A program made the translations under genes and the position numbers. Source: Lithodes maja (lineage: Eukaryota > Arthropoda > Malacostraca > Decapoda > Lithodidae). From it: a stretch of DNA of 64,000 bases. Below the pieces are notes generated by a model. The model was not told where the DNA came from and ran no database searches. It saw only the letters and a list, made by a program, of their open reading frames with translations. Position 1 is the stretch's first letter. Each line of letters opens with the position of its first letter. Of this stretch, positions 41,026 to 52,262 are shown piece by piece. Location: the NCBI GenBank assembly GCA_037953745.1, contig JBAKBP010004271.1, positions 62,001-126,000 of the forward strand, in the 5' to 3' direction.

Positions 41026-41295
41026 ATAGTCTATTCTCTGTAAGTAGGCAAGAAATGATGAACTCTATCCTCTGTAATTCAAAAAGGGCTAGAGCAAATT
41101 GGCTGTAAATTTCCTCATTGAATTGACCGACTCTTCCCAAATGGTAGAAATATTAGCTCGGTTACTCCAGTCGTGTTTGAGTTACAGAGGTTAGAAGTCA
41201 TGATTTCTCGCCTACTAACAGCGAACAGATTATAGTATGAATGAGTCGACACATACTGAAGAGGTCTGAAAAACTCTTGCCTCCTGTTGTTCCAG

Positions 41296-41478
41296 TAATG
41301 GTGCTACTGATCCTGTGCCTGGCGCGGCGCAACAAGAAGACCATGTCCTACCCTGACCTGGACGGTATCGTGAAGGAGACCATCGGCGGCAGTGACCTGG
41401 AGGGCTTTGGCGAGAAGGATATGACCCAGTACGACCTGAAGCTCCTGCGGGTCGGACCGGACGGATACCTCTTCAGCG
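41296..41478 (+). CDS. Classical cadherin exon: end of membrane helix and juxtamembrane cytoplasmic region
   Basis: 183 bp, phase 1 to phase 1; acceptor CTCCTGTTGTTCCAG, donor GTGAGTG. With the single base from the previous exon it reads LMVLLILCLARRNKK, completing the helix with a basic stop-transfer, then YPDLDGIVKETIGGSDLEGFGEKDMTQYDL in sense (YPDLDG, GFGEKDM and YDLKLL are the landmarks). The spacing of acidic and Gly-rich residues resembles the p120-catenin-binding juxtamembrane segment of classical cadherins. The beta-catenin-binding part is not here and must be further 3'. The preceding intron is 9.6 kb and the following one 13.8 kb. Confidence 0.88.
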
Positions 41479-41494
41479 GTGAGTGTTTATTTTT

Positions 41495-41730
41495 TATTTT
41501 TTTTTCTATGTGAATGAGGTAGACAATTTTTTTCTTTTTCTATGGAGAAAGGCAGCGAGTGCCTCCCCCAGAGTTGAAAGAGTGACATGGCCAAAATCAA
41601 GGGACGTTCGAGCTAAAATACCAGGACACACAGAGTTTGAAGCAATTTAAGTCATAGGAAGAGGGAAAGACTGATTCTGGGAGAGAGTTCGAGAGCTCAG
41701 CATTTTAATAGAAGAAAGTCCGAGAATAGT
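41495..41730 (-). mobile_element. 3'-end fragment of the APE-type LINE (third family), second
   Basis: Minus-strand match to about 50690-50890: the tail, stop region and last ~40 codons, with an A-tail seen as T-runs just after the exon donor. Positions 41731-42140 show nothing further. Confidence 0.8.
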
Positions 41731-42140
41731 GTTGATACAAGGCGATTCTAGGTACGCTCACTCCTGAAGATTCGTGGAGTCTTATGGTTTGCTTTATGCA
41801 AATATTATAATTTAAAACTTGCAAACCAAACAAACCAAAACAGGGATGACACAATATAAAGACAAAAGAACTAATAACAAACTAGTGAGATTGGTTTATG
41901 TATTAATTTTCTTTAAATTATATATATGGTATTATTGTTGTTATAAATGTGTATTCATAAATCAACTTATTTACATATACAATACTGTACAGTACCGGTA
42001 TTTGCATAATAAAAACTAAGACTCTTCTACACTTTATGAGTGACTGCACATTCACAAACCGTTATTGGTACTGTATATACTCATTTGGTTCTGTTTCAGC
42101 CACAAAGGAGTTTGATTTAGTCCCACATAACATTGCAAAC

Positions 42141-42290
42141 TGTCTTGATGGTGTAATAGTTTGAGTGTTTAAGATCTGTATGTGGTAACCCAGGTTCGAA
42201 TCCCGGGTGGATCATATGCTTTCATTAAGTTCATTGGGAGGTGTTTGGTGTTGGGAGTGAAATTAATAAATGAGATCATGCTTCATAGAT
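42141..42290 (+). mobile_element. SINE family B, copy 2
   Basis: TGGTGTAATAGTTTGAG, CAGGTTCGAATCCCGGG (box B) and tail ATATGCTTTCATTAAG. Same family as 32510-32650. Confidence 0.8.
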
Positions 42291-43511
42291 TCATGTGGGT
42301 GTATATACAGTATGGTTTGTGGAGGTACAAGTTATTGTTTCAACCATTTTGGGGGCAGGGGGCTAGTTATCTTTCTCCCCCTGTAAAATTCTCCTACTCA
42401 TCGAAACGGAGAAAGGGGCGAGGGAACGTGAAAGTGATCCCGGACCCTGAGAATTAGAACCCTTGAATGTTGTTTCTGTTCAGGCTCTGTTATGTGCCTG
42501 AGTGTATACATACATACAGACATATCTCTCATATTAGTTATTATAAATCCCTACTTATGCCAGGTACAGTACTTTATTCACTCGTAAAGTTTTGACACCG
42601 GCAATGTTTATGCTATATAACAAAGGTATTTATAATTGATTCTAATTTAACAAATGCAGTCGGAAGTAACACATTACTGTACCTGGCATCAAAGGGCATT
42701 TTGTAGTAACTAATTCAATAACAGCTAAATGAAAAACAAAATCTATATCGCTTGTGCATTGTAGAATTATGGTGTGTAGGTTATAAATATTAATTGTAAA
42801 AATGCATCTTGAGGAATGTAGTAGTTAAATGTTGCAATAGCTGCACGCAAGGTCTATGCTAATTTACGTAAGGCTTCCAGAGTATTCTATAGGACCTCCC
42901 GTCATCATAGTTTATGTATAGTACACCCAATGTTGCCTACCTTTGTTTTTGTTATTGTATTTGCCCTCTTTTGGTATACTTTATTGTGTGAAGTTATAAT
43001 TCACACAAAATACAAAAAGCGTAAAACGCTTTGCAAAAATATGGCTACTTTAATCCCTCGGCCCAGGGCTATGTATATATCTGACATTCTGTGGTCGTTA
43101 ATTCTTAGCTTCTTTTTTTCAACTTTGGTTATCAGTGTAAAAAATGAGTTATGCTATGGTGACGGGTTAAATATTGCCTAATTTCTCTCAGTGCGCATGG
43201 GAGAGAAGCAGAGTAACACTGCAAAGGTTCATAATGTCCCCTGCAACTTAATATTTGAATGGAAACATTTAATCACACCTCGTAAATTGTTTTGCTTTGA
43301 TTTTATATTAATATTATTAATTTTCAATCAAATTAATTATGCATCTATATTCTTTTTGGCTGGTATTGAAGCCATGAGCAGAGTGCCAAATGATATTCAT
43401 TGGAGAGGTATGACTGGGCTTCTCACTGCTTAACAGCACGCTGCTAATTGACCGAGCCTCATAAAAGGGATTCCCATGCTGCTAGGTTTTGACTTGTTTA
43501 GCCTTTCTTAA
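42291..43511. other. Intronic sequence, no recognised feature
   Basis: AT-rich and unique-looking; short frames at 42930 and 43191 show no domain. Confidence 0.5.
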
Positions 43512-43864
43512 GGGGGGTCACCTGCTATTTTTTCTCTTTCTCTGGCTTGTATCCATTCGGCCCCATTCAACCAACTGTTTTAAGACGTTTATCCCTATCC
43601 AGGTGTCAATTTCTTTCTGGCGGGCGATAGCAAGCCCAGCATTGTATGGAGAAATCCGGCTTCGCTGAAGACATTTTTCTATTGAAAAAAGTAAAAATTT
43701 AGGTTGCTGTCAAAATAAAAATATATGCTGGCTCGCTACCGTTTGCCAGGAAAATATTGACACCTGAATGGGGTAAATGTCTTAAAACAGTAGGTTGAAT
43801 GGGGCCGAATGGATACAAGCCAAAGAGAGAGGGAGAGAAAGAGAAAAAAGCGAGGTGGGCCCCA
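43512..43864. mobile_element. 353-bp foldback element with ~145-bp arms and TTAA flanks
   Basis: The left arm (43512-43655) and right arm (about 43720-43864) are inverted with roughly 85-90% identity, sharing GGCTTGTATCCATTCGGCCC and CAGGTGTCAAT. TTAA at 43508-43511 and 43865-43868. Non-coding. Confidence 0.88.
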
Positions 43865-43929
43865 TTAAGTTTTTTTTCCTAAGGGCTTTTCTTATTATGA
43901 TTGGACTATGTGTGCATCTGAGGACATCA

Positions 43930-44385
43930 CCGGCGGAGCTCCACCATGTGTGAGAATGTTACCCAGGGTAGTCTATCACATGTCTGAGAACAAATCCTGT
44001 GGTGCTCTATGACACAGCTGGAGATGTCACTTTTGGTGCCCCGTCACACGTCTGAGAACTTGATCCAGGGTGCTCCGTCACAAGTCTGAGGACATTACCC
44101 AGGGTACTCTGTCATATGTCTGAGTACTTGATCCCGGTGCTCTCTCACAATTGGATCTCATCATACCCTACCTCCTCCCGGGGAGATGCGGCTTCTGGGA
44201 CTACCTGAATACTGTGGGATTCCCATTAAAGGCATCTTGGGGCTACATAAACAACAACCATGGTACTCCGTCTCACATGTCTCCCAGTGGGCTCTGTCAT
44301 ACATTTTAGAACGTCTCCCAGGGTGATTTGTTTTTTGTCCGAGGACATTTCCCAGTATGCTGAGTCGCATGTCTAATAACGTCAC
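43930..44385 (+). repeat. Degenerate tandem repeat, ~40-60 bp unit
   Basis: Repeated words CATGTCTGAGAAC / TTACCCAGGGT / GCTCTGTCACA recur about nine times with strong divergence. Confidence 0.65.
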
Positions 44386-44401
44386 CCAGGGTCCAAGGGT
44401 T

Positions 44402-44897
44402 GTTGTTGTTCCCCAAGCTGCCTGGCCGAACAGCCCCAAGGCCCCGAGCAAGGCCAAGGCCATAACCGAGCGCCCCAACAGAACCCTCCCTGCCGACCAC
44501 AATAAAGCCTGGGTGACCGAAACCACTCCATGGCGGGGAGCTGAGGAGGGTGCAGAAACGCCCGGGAAACCAAAGACCCACCCAGGGCCCTGTGCCCCTC
44601 AGCAATTATGAAGAGAAAGTTGAGGGCAAAGGAAAAATGTGACACTTTGGCTTCCAATCTTGGTAGATTGGGAGGTCAATCCACGGAAGAGACGCCGTCA
44701 CTTGAGATCTAGAAAATACATAAGTAAAAGGAACAGTCAGAGTAAGTTATGGGTATGGCAGAGATCGCTCAGTTCTCACTCTGATAGACCAGCCCATCAG
44801 CACATGACTAGAACCCAATCCTCTCAGCATCAGCTAGGAAAGGCCCTAGAAAGCCGCCTTTGGCGGGGGGATAGCTCCCCTATTTCAACCCCTTTCG
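44402..44897 (-). mobile_element. Retroposon X, copy B (longest, 496 bp)
   Basis: Flanked by the 13-bp direct repeat GGGTCCAAGGGTT (44389-44401 and 44898-44910). On the minus strand it ends in AACAACAAC at the left. The 5' part (44897-44790) contains weak box A (TAGCTGATGCTGAG) and box B (GGTTCTAGTC) candidates. Its uninterrupted middle gives the empty site for the LINE in copy A. Confidence 0.9.
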
Positions 44898-44910
44898 GGG
44901 TCCAAGGGTT

Positions 44911-46817
44911 AAAGATATTGGCTTAAACAATCAATACATACCGGTACAAAAAATTATGTTTTGTATTAAACGTTACGTAAGTAAAATATATTCTCCTATT
45001 GGATGACCCTAATTGAAGCAACAGGTAAGTATACCTATCATTGTTTTGTTTTAAAGCCAGAGTCACCTACATGATTTTAGCGGAGAATTTCCTGTGTGAT
45101 AATCTGTGTCAACACATATATTGGCTGTGTAACTAAATATCAGATAAGCAACACAGTGGAGACTTATATTTGAGAAATCTTACTCCTGTATTGTTAAATT
45201 TAACCAAGATTAAGTATTGCATAATTGTATAAAAATATTAGATACCGTGTTTTGGATTACCAGATTTCGACACAATCTGCCACTAAAATTGCATGTATGA
45301 TGCCATCTTAAAGCATCTTGGTGCATGGACGGTGTGTGTATTGTTAGGACCAATAACCCACAGACAGATGACTGGAATATCATCAGTAACAGCAATTATA
45401 TAACATGTTCACACTCAATTGATCTCAAAGTTTAGATACTCTATCAAATGGTATACGAATGACGTTTCAATTTTGTAAATTTTGCCCTGGAAACTGTATG
45501 TACTTTTGATAGCCTGATTCGTGGTAAGTATCTATTGCTTGCAATAGGTATTAAGACAAGTAGTCATGGAGTAGAATATAAAGGAAGTGTAGGATAATGG
45601 TAATTGAAGATATAAGCAAGACGGGGACTGACTGTATGACGCTTAATTCCACTCGTGTGACACCAAGAGCTGGTAGGGCGACAGTTCTTTACCCTGGCCC
45701 TGAGGAGGCAAGAGGACGGAACCACACGACAACCTGCAGGTACCTTAGTCTGGCTCTCAACTCTCCGTGCACACAACTGTCCAGCACTAGACTGTACGGC
45801 ACTCAACTGACTGTGCATTCAGCTATCCCTGTACTTGACTATCACAACACTCAACTGGTTTTCACTTTAGTTCTCACTCTCAGCTGGATCTGTACCCAAA
45901 TGATCTCACAATATAGATGATTTGCATTCAACTGGATTTGCTCTCAAATGGTCGTGCATCACCAGTTCACGTACTTGTTTAGCCTCACGCTTATTTAGTA
46001 TGGCACTTGTATTATCTTGCTCTCATTTTCTTACAGTCATATGGTTTTGTATTCACCAGATATACGACTCCATTGATCCTTATAATTTCTGGTCGGGTGT
46101 AAAGGAAACAGTAGAGAACACTGTTCACTGAACTGCTAACAGGACCATTTTGGAGGACAGTGATCGGTGAGTTGTTTGGTAAGTTCTATCCCGCACGGTC
46201 CACAATATCTCCCTAATGCCAGGCTAGCTTCAGTCTTTGTAATGAGACATTGACTGTTGCCAATGATTCACTAGTGTCCCAAACACCAGTGATATAACAC
46301 TCGGCTGCGAATCTCTTCTAACACAGAGATCCCATGTCCTTTACCACAGAGATCGCTCCCCAATACCTTGCCCCAGGTTGTCCCCGGCCTACCGACTACT
46401 ATTCTTCCCTCTCCATCCATTGATACTACATACATACATACATACTGTACATACATACTGTAAAAGTTTAAAGACCGTTTTGTCCACAGAGAATGTGGTT
46501 ACACTTTCACATCCTAAATGCATTATATTAAATATGCCAGACTAAAGGAAGAATCAAAGTAACCATTCTTTTTGCATAAATATTGAATAGTTTATGATCT
46601 TCAAGTACTCAATATATATGCTTATTATCTGCCATATATTGTTCATAATGATTTTAATTTTTTTAACCATGACAGTTTTATTAGTGAATCATGTACCAAC
46701 ACAGCAACGGTCAGTATACCTGTAGATAGTACAAGGAACACAAACAGTAAATACAGACGCAGTAACCTTGACCGTTTATTCCTTATCAATTTCACGGAGA
46801 CCAGACATTAGTGTGAA
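44911..46817. other. Intronic sequence with degenerate ~30-bp repeats
   Basis: 45740-46060 contains loose repeats of CTCAACTGG/TTGCACTCA words; 46425-46465 is an ATAC/CATA microsatellite. Nothing else recognised. 51180-51560 has a similar style. Confidence 0.5.
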
Positions 46818-47094
46818 ATGACCATAAATGCCCCCTCACCCGACCGACCATCCCCTGACGACCCCACACAATTACCTGGACCTCGGCCTGTTACTCTTTC
46901 TATTAATTTCTGCAACATTCGCGGACTTTCCTCTAACTTTCACTCTGTTGAGCACCATCTCTCCTCCTACAAACCTGATCTTCTCTTCCTCACCGAAACC
47001 CAGGTGTCTGTGGCAACATCCAGCAACCCCTTCTCTGTATCCTCCTACTTTCTCTATCCTAGTTTCAAAGCCAATGGCGGATGTTGTGCATATG

Positions 47095-47521
47095 AGGAGG
47101 TCCGTGCCAGAGGGGCCAACTCGCCACGAGTAAAGTTTTGAGTTATTGATGTTTAAAGTAGCGGAGGTAGTCACTCGTGTGTTGACTCTAACTCGGTTTG
47201 AGCGTGACTACTGAAGCACGTCTCGTACAGCGCCTGTGAGTGGTCGGGCGGGCGGCCATTTAATTCCCCACGTCGTAGCCGCGCTCTCATTGGCTGAGCG
47301 CGTTGGCGAGTTGGCCCCTCTGTCTACCCAGATTCACACCCATAAACGGTCTGCCAAACGGCAAAAACAAGGGACGCTCAACCCTATGTGCAGTTGCTAT
47401 AAGGACGAAAGTCGGATGTTTTTTTTTGCCAGATGATTCCCAAGAATTTCACGGAGCGGGAACCAGCTAGAGCGCTGTTTTTGAAAATGTGGCGAGTTGG
47501 CCCCTCTGGCACGGACCTCCT
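47095..47521. mobile_element. 427-bp TIR element inserted in LINE endonuclease
   Basis: Termini AGGAGGTCCGTGCCAGAGG with perfect inverse at the right, extending about 32 bp. CATATG flanks both sides (47089-47094, 47522-47527); the duplication length is slightly ambiguous because CATATG is a palindrome. An internal copy of GCGAGTTGGCCCCTCT lies at about 47307. Confidence 0.9.
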
Positions 47522-48980
47522 CATATGTGCACAACAAACTCACTTGCTCTCGTGTTCCCGATTTCGACTCCTCTGAATTCTCAACTTTATGGCTCAAACT
47601 TTCCTGTCATTCTCTTACTAAATATTTCTGTGCTGTCTATCTTTCCCCTAACTCTACCAACTTTCCTAAATTCTTTGACTATCTAAACTCTACAGTGGAA
47701 CACATTCTATCCATTTCTCCTTTCTCAGAAATCTCCATCTTAGGAGATTTCAACGTTCACCACCGCCAATGGCTCTCCTCTCACACTACTGATCCACCTG
47801 GTGAACAAGCCTACATCTTTTCTATCCTAAATGACCTAGAGCAGTTAGTTCAGCAACCCACCCGTATCCCGGATCGCATCGGAGATCGGCCCAACATTCT
47901 TGACCTGTTTCTAACTTCTAACCCTTCTTCTTATACTGTCGATCTTTTCTCTCCTTTGGGCTCCTCCGACCATAAACTTATCTCTGTCACCTGTCCTATC
48001 TCTCCAGTACAGCCACCCGATCCTCCTAGCCGGCGGCGCTTGTGGCACTTTGGCGCTGCCGACTGGGAGGCTCTTCGGCAGTACTTCTTTGATTTCCCAT
48101 GGAATGATTTCTGCTTCCATGGCCGAGGACCCTCGTAGAGTGCTGAACGCATTACCGAGGTAATCCTATCGGGCATGGAAGCATACATTCCATTCTCTTT
48201 CTCTCAGACTAATGCTAAAAAATCTTGGTTTACTCACGCCTGTTCTACTGCTGTCCGCAATAAGGAGGAAGCATTCAAACGGTACCGATGCCTTAAAACT
48301 CAAGACTCTCATTCTTCATATGTTTCTGCCCGGAATCAAGCCAAATCTGTTCTTCGACTTGCCAAACACTCTTTCATCAATAATAAATGCACTGAACTAT
48401 CCAACTCTAGCTCTTCCCAAGCTTTCTGGCATCTAGCCAAAAACCTCTCCAACAATTTCTCTTCCTCGTCTTTCCCTCCCCTTTCCCACTCTGATGGCAC
48501 AACCATCACTTCTTCCTCTGACAAAGCTAAACTCTTCGCTCAAACTTTTGCTAGAAACTCCACCTTGGATGATTCCAGTGCTATTCCTCCCTCTCCGCCC
48601 TCCTCTCTCTTACTTATGCCTAATATCCTAATCTCTTCTAAAGATGTACTTTCTACCCTCTCTGGGCTTAACACTAATAAGGCGTACGGTCCGGACGGTG
48701 TTCCTCCTGTTGTTCTCAAAAACTGTGCTTCCGTGCTGACTCCCTGCCTAGGCAAACTCTTTCGTCTCTGTCTATCCTCTAACGTCTTCCCTTCATGCTG
48801 GAAGTTTGCTCACATTCAACCTGTCCCAAAGAAGGGTGACCGCTCTCAACCCTCCAACTATCGTCCAATTGCTCTTATCTCTTGTCTTTCTAAAGTTTTT
48901 GAAACTATTCTTGCTTCCAAATTTCTTAAGCATTTCTCTTCTCATAATCTGCTCTCAGATCGCCAGTATGGCTTCCTTAA

Positions 48981-49075
48981 CCCGGGAGCTGCGGGGAGAC
49001 TCTTAAGAGTTCCCCCGGCGGACTGCGGGAAGACTCTTGTGAGTAAGTAAAATAAAAAATCAACTTTTGACATCG

Positions 49076-49119
<44 letters not shown>

Positions 49120-49601
49120 GCCCCTGGGCCATGCAAAATCTCAGTCCTCTACCTCCCCTCCTTCCCCACTTTCCTCCTATCCTTCAGTTATCACCTATTT
49201 TCCCTATTATTCCCTTATTCTGAGGTATATTTTCGTGCTAACATTAGCGAGTTGCAAGCAGGGTGTTGTCATCACTGATGGCAATCGAGTGCAAGAGAGA
49301 GAGAGAGAGTATCGATCGACTGTGTCTCAGTGGCCTTGGGGGAAATTGGCGGGAAGGTAGCTTGCCTCACCCATACATTATACAACTCGCGGGCTATATC
49401 TCCGATTTTGACCATCCAAACGCTGTTTTCACTCGTTTTATTGTTGTTTCAGGTTAATACCTTTATAATCAACCCATAATAGGCGCATATGGATAATTAT
49501 TAATGCTATTAATGGTACAATGAATATTTTAGTGACGGAAACACCTCAAATACGTCAGCACAGGGGGACGTTTTCAATTACCCCCATGCGCACTTGTTAG
49601 G
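48981..49601. mobile_element. 621-bp TTAA-flanked insertion in LINE RT
   Basis: TTAA at 48977-48980 and 49602-49605. The uninterrupted sequence CTTCCTTAAGGGTCGC is present in the second LINE copy near 59930. Starts CCCGGGAGC and ends GTTAGG, with hardly any terminal inversion. Contains a ~40-base T run (49079-49118). Confidence 0.9.
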
Positions 49602-50934
49602 TTAAGGGTCGCTCTACTGGTGATCTTCTTTCATATCTTACTAACTCTTGGTCATCCTCCTTTCGGGACTTCGGTGAGACTTTTTCTATTGCACTAGACA
49701 TATCGAAAGCCTTCGATAGAGTCTGGCATAAATCTTTAATTTCTAAACTACCCTCCTTCGGTTTCTATCCCTCCATCTGTGCCTTTGTCTCTAATTTCCT
49801 TTCCGGCCGTTCCATAGCTGCGGTTGTGGACGGCCATTGTTCACTTCCTCACCCTATAAACTCCGGTGTTCCTCAGGGCTCTGTCCTATCTCCTATTCTC
49901 TTTCTAATTTTTATAAATGATCTCCTTAACTGTACCTTAATTCTCATCCATTCATACGCAGATGACTCAACCTTACACTACTCCATTAGTTTTTCAGAAC
50001 GCCCCAGCCAGCAATCCCTCAACGACAAACGTAATGAAGCCATACAACTCTTAAATTCTGATCTAAATACTATTTCCAATTGGGGCAGAGAAAACCTTGT
50101 TAACTTTAATGCTTCCAAAACCCAATTTCTCCATCTATCTACCCGTCAGGATCTCCCAGCGGACTATCCCTTATTCTTCAACAATACAAAAATCAACCCT
50201 TCATCTTCTCTCAATATTCTTGGTGTCTCTTTTTCTTCTGCTCTCATTTGGAAGGACCATATTACCAGTCTTGCTAAGGCAGCCTCCCAGAAGCTGGGTG
50301 TGCTCAACCGCCTTAGGGGGTTCTTTTCCCCTGCACAGCTTCTTGCTCTGTACAGGGGCATAGTGCGCCCTTGTATTGAGTATTGTTCACATGTGTGGGG
50401 AGGTTCCTCTCACACCGCTCTCCTAGACAAAGTTGAAAGGAAGGCCTTTCGTATCATTAACTCCCGTCCACTCACCAACTCTCTGCAATCTCTCTCTCTC
50501 CGCCGCAATGTTGCATCTCTCTCGCTATTCTATCGCTACTATAATAATCAGTGTTCCTCAGAGCTATCCCAGTGCATACCACCTCCTTTACGTAGGGCAC
50601 GTGGTACCCGTCTTGCAACTCAATCCCACCCCTACTCTGTGCAACTCTCCAACCCAAGAGTGAAACGTTACTCTCAAACTTTCTTCTACTCAACATCTGA
50701 GCTCTGGAACTCTCTCCCAGAATCAGTCTTTCCCTCTTCCTATGACTTAAATTGCTTCAAACTCTGTGTGTCCAGGCATTTTGGCTCGAACGTCCCTTGA
50801 TTTTGGCCCTGTCACTCTTTCAACTATGGGGGAGGCACTCGCTATAGGCAGTTATGCCTTTTGCCTCCCTCAATCACATAGAAAAAAAAAAAATAAAAAA
50901 ATAACTACCTTCTAATGATTATGTCAGCCAGGTT

Positions 50935-51095
50935 GAGAGAGAGGTATCCAGACCAGGTTTCGAACCCACTCACTCCAGATATATTTGTGAGAGTTGGGCA
51001 CCGTATCCACTCTACCATCGCTTGGATACGGTGCCCAACTCTCACAAATATATCTTGAATGAGTGGGTTCGAATCCTGATCCGGAACCTCTCTCC
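50935..51095. repeat. Near-perfect palindrome of two tRNA-like sequences
   Basis: The left arm (50935-51010) and right arm (51022-51095) are inverted, sharing GGATACGGTGCCCAACTCTC and TGGGTTCGAA (box B-like), about 11-base loop. The minus-strand arm has a box A-like GATGGTAGAGTGGATA. Two head-to-head SINE heads or a foldback. Confidence 0.82.
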
Positions 51096-51236
51096 CATTA
51101 ACTACCTTCCATTTTTCATTCCCTTCATATTATGTACTTTGCCTGTTACATGGTTGATCTGTATTCAGAACTAGACTTGCCACGTGATTGATCACTTATT
51201 CAGTACTTACTTTTCCACTTGTCTGATATTGTGCTT

Positions 51237-51310
51237 TCATTAGTTTATTCAAGTACATTGGGGTTTGTTATTGATGATTAATGTTACGAACGGGGTGTTA
51301 CTTATTACAT
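51237..51310 (+). repeat. SINE family B tail fragment
   Basis: CTTTCATTAGTTTATTC and GTACATTGGGGTTTGTTATTG match 32587-32645. Confidence 0.75.
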
Positions 51311-52189
51311 ACAGTATGTGGTATGTCATTTGATTGATCATTGATTCAGTACTAGATTTTCCACATAACCGATCATTTTTTTGGTATGTGTCATCTTGCA
51401 CTTTCATAGGCTCGCATTCACTGTAGTAAGATTCACACACCCACTGACTGTATCTTGGTTTGATTCTCACATGGCTCTGTACTCGCTTGATATGGAACTC
51501 GATTGACCTAACGCTAAACTATCGCAGTAGTTCACTAATGGCACTATTATTCAGTCTTAACCTTTACTGTACCAGTGCCAGCGAATCGCCGTCATTAATA
51601 AAGTCACTCGTCAGTACTATGTGATGTAACTGCCCGTGTCGAGCGGTACCAGGTACATTGACTTGTACGCACTGTTTTGAGATCTTCGCAACACTTCTCA
51701 GCATATATTCAAGGTCTCACAGCCTTGTATTTCTCCAACTTTTGAAGTGGAAGGGTATTCTCTCTCGACTCTGAAGCCATTTTGGCCTCGTTGCCTGGTA
51801 CTGGAGGGTACATTTATGGTAATACCCTCTGGTACAGTTAGGGTTAAACTAGATCAATATTGCACTCAATTGGTCATCGGCTTCATGGTTAATTTTATCT
51901 TGACTTCACATTGACTTTTGGGCCTTAGTACATTGAAGTGTATTTGTTGTCCTTACTAAAGGCAGAGTTACACAAATGCTTTTTCAATATTTTTCTACTG
52001 ACAATTCTTCCCTTGAAACATTTTGGGTCGCTCTCGTATTGGTATTGACAACTGGACTGCAGATACATTATTAAAGGGGGTGTTATTCCCAAACCCTTTC
52101 TCACTCATGTTTAGCCCCATTAGTTTTGAGATTATAAGATGTTCGCCCTATTAGTTTGGCTATTTTAAGACCTTTTGCACTAGGTTTGC
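51311..52189. other. Intronic sequence with degenerate repeats
   Basis: Loose repeats of ATTGATCA/TTCAGTACT words to about 51560. 52070-52180 has a diverged counterpart at 57905-58020 (CCCCATTAGTTxTGAGAT). No gene. Confidence 0.5.
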
Positions 52190-52262
52190 AGGGAGGTTTT
52201 AGGAAGGGAAGAGGATGTGTAGATCAGATTTTTACCCTGAATTGTGTTGTGGAGAAGAAACA

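Larger units (their letters stand above)
46818..50800 (+). pseudogene. LINE endonuclease-reverse transcriptase, interrupted
   Basis: Segments: 46818-47094 (endonuclease start, FCNIRGL and FLTETQ), 47528-48137 (endonuclease rest: ILGDFNVHH and SDHKLISV; ends at an in-frame TAG at 48136-48138), 48139-48980 (linker and RT fingers: AYGPDGVPP, NYRPIALISCLSKVFE, SDRQYGFL) and 49606-50800 (KAFDRVWH, GVPQGSVLSPILF, catalytic YADDST, thumb and a C-terminal ...SSELWNSLPESVF). Apart from the one TAG and the two inserts there are no lesions. YADD and the overall style place it in the APE-type LINEs (Jockey/I/CR1 group); the exact clade is not decided. A second copy without the inserts lies at 59517-61249. 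Confidence 0.9.
46818..50905 (+). mobile_element. APE-type LINE (third family), copy 1, with two insertions
   Basis: Endonuclease-RT frame from 46818, 3' UTR and A-rich tail at 50881-50905. Interrupted at 47095-47521 and 48981-49601. Each insertion plus its target duplication has a length of 3n+1, exactly matching the observed frame steps, so the underlying ORF is colinear. 5' limit not determined. Confidence 0.92.
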
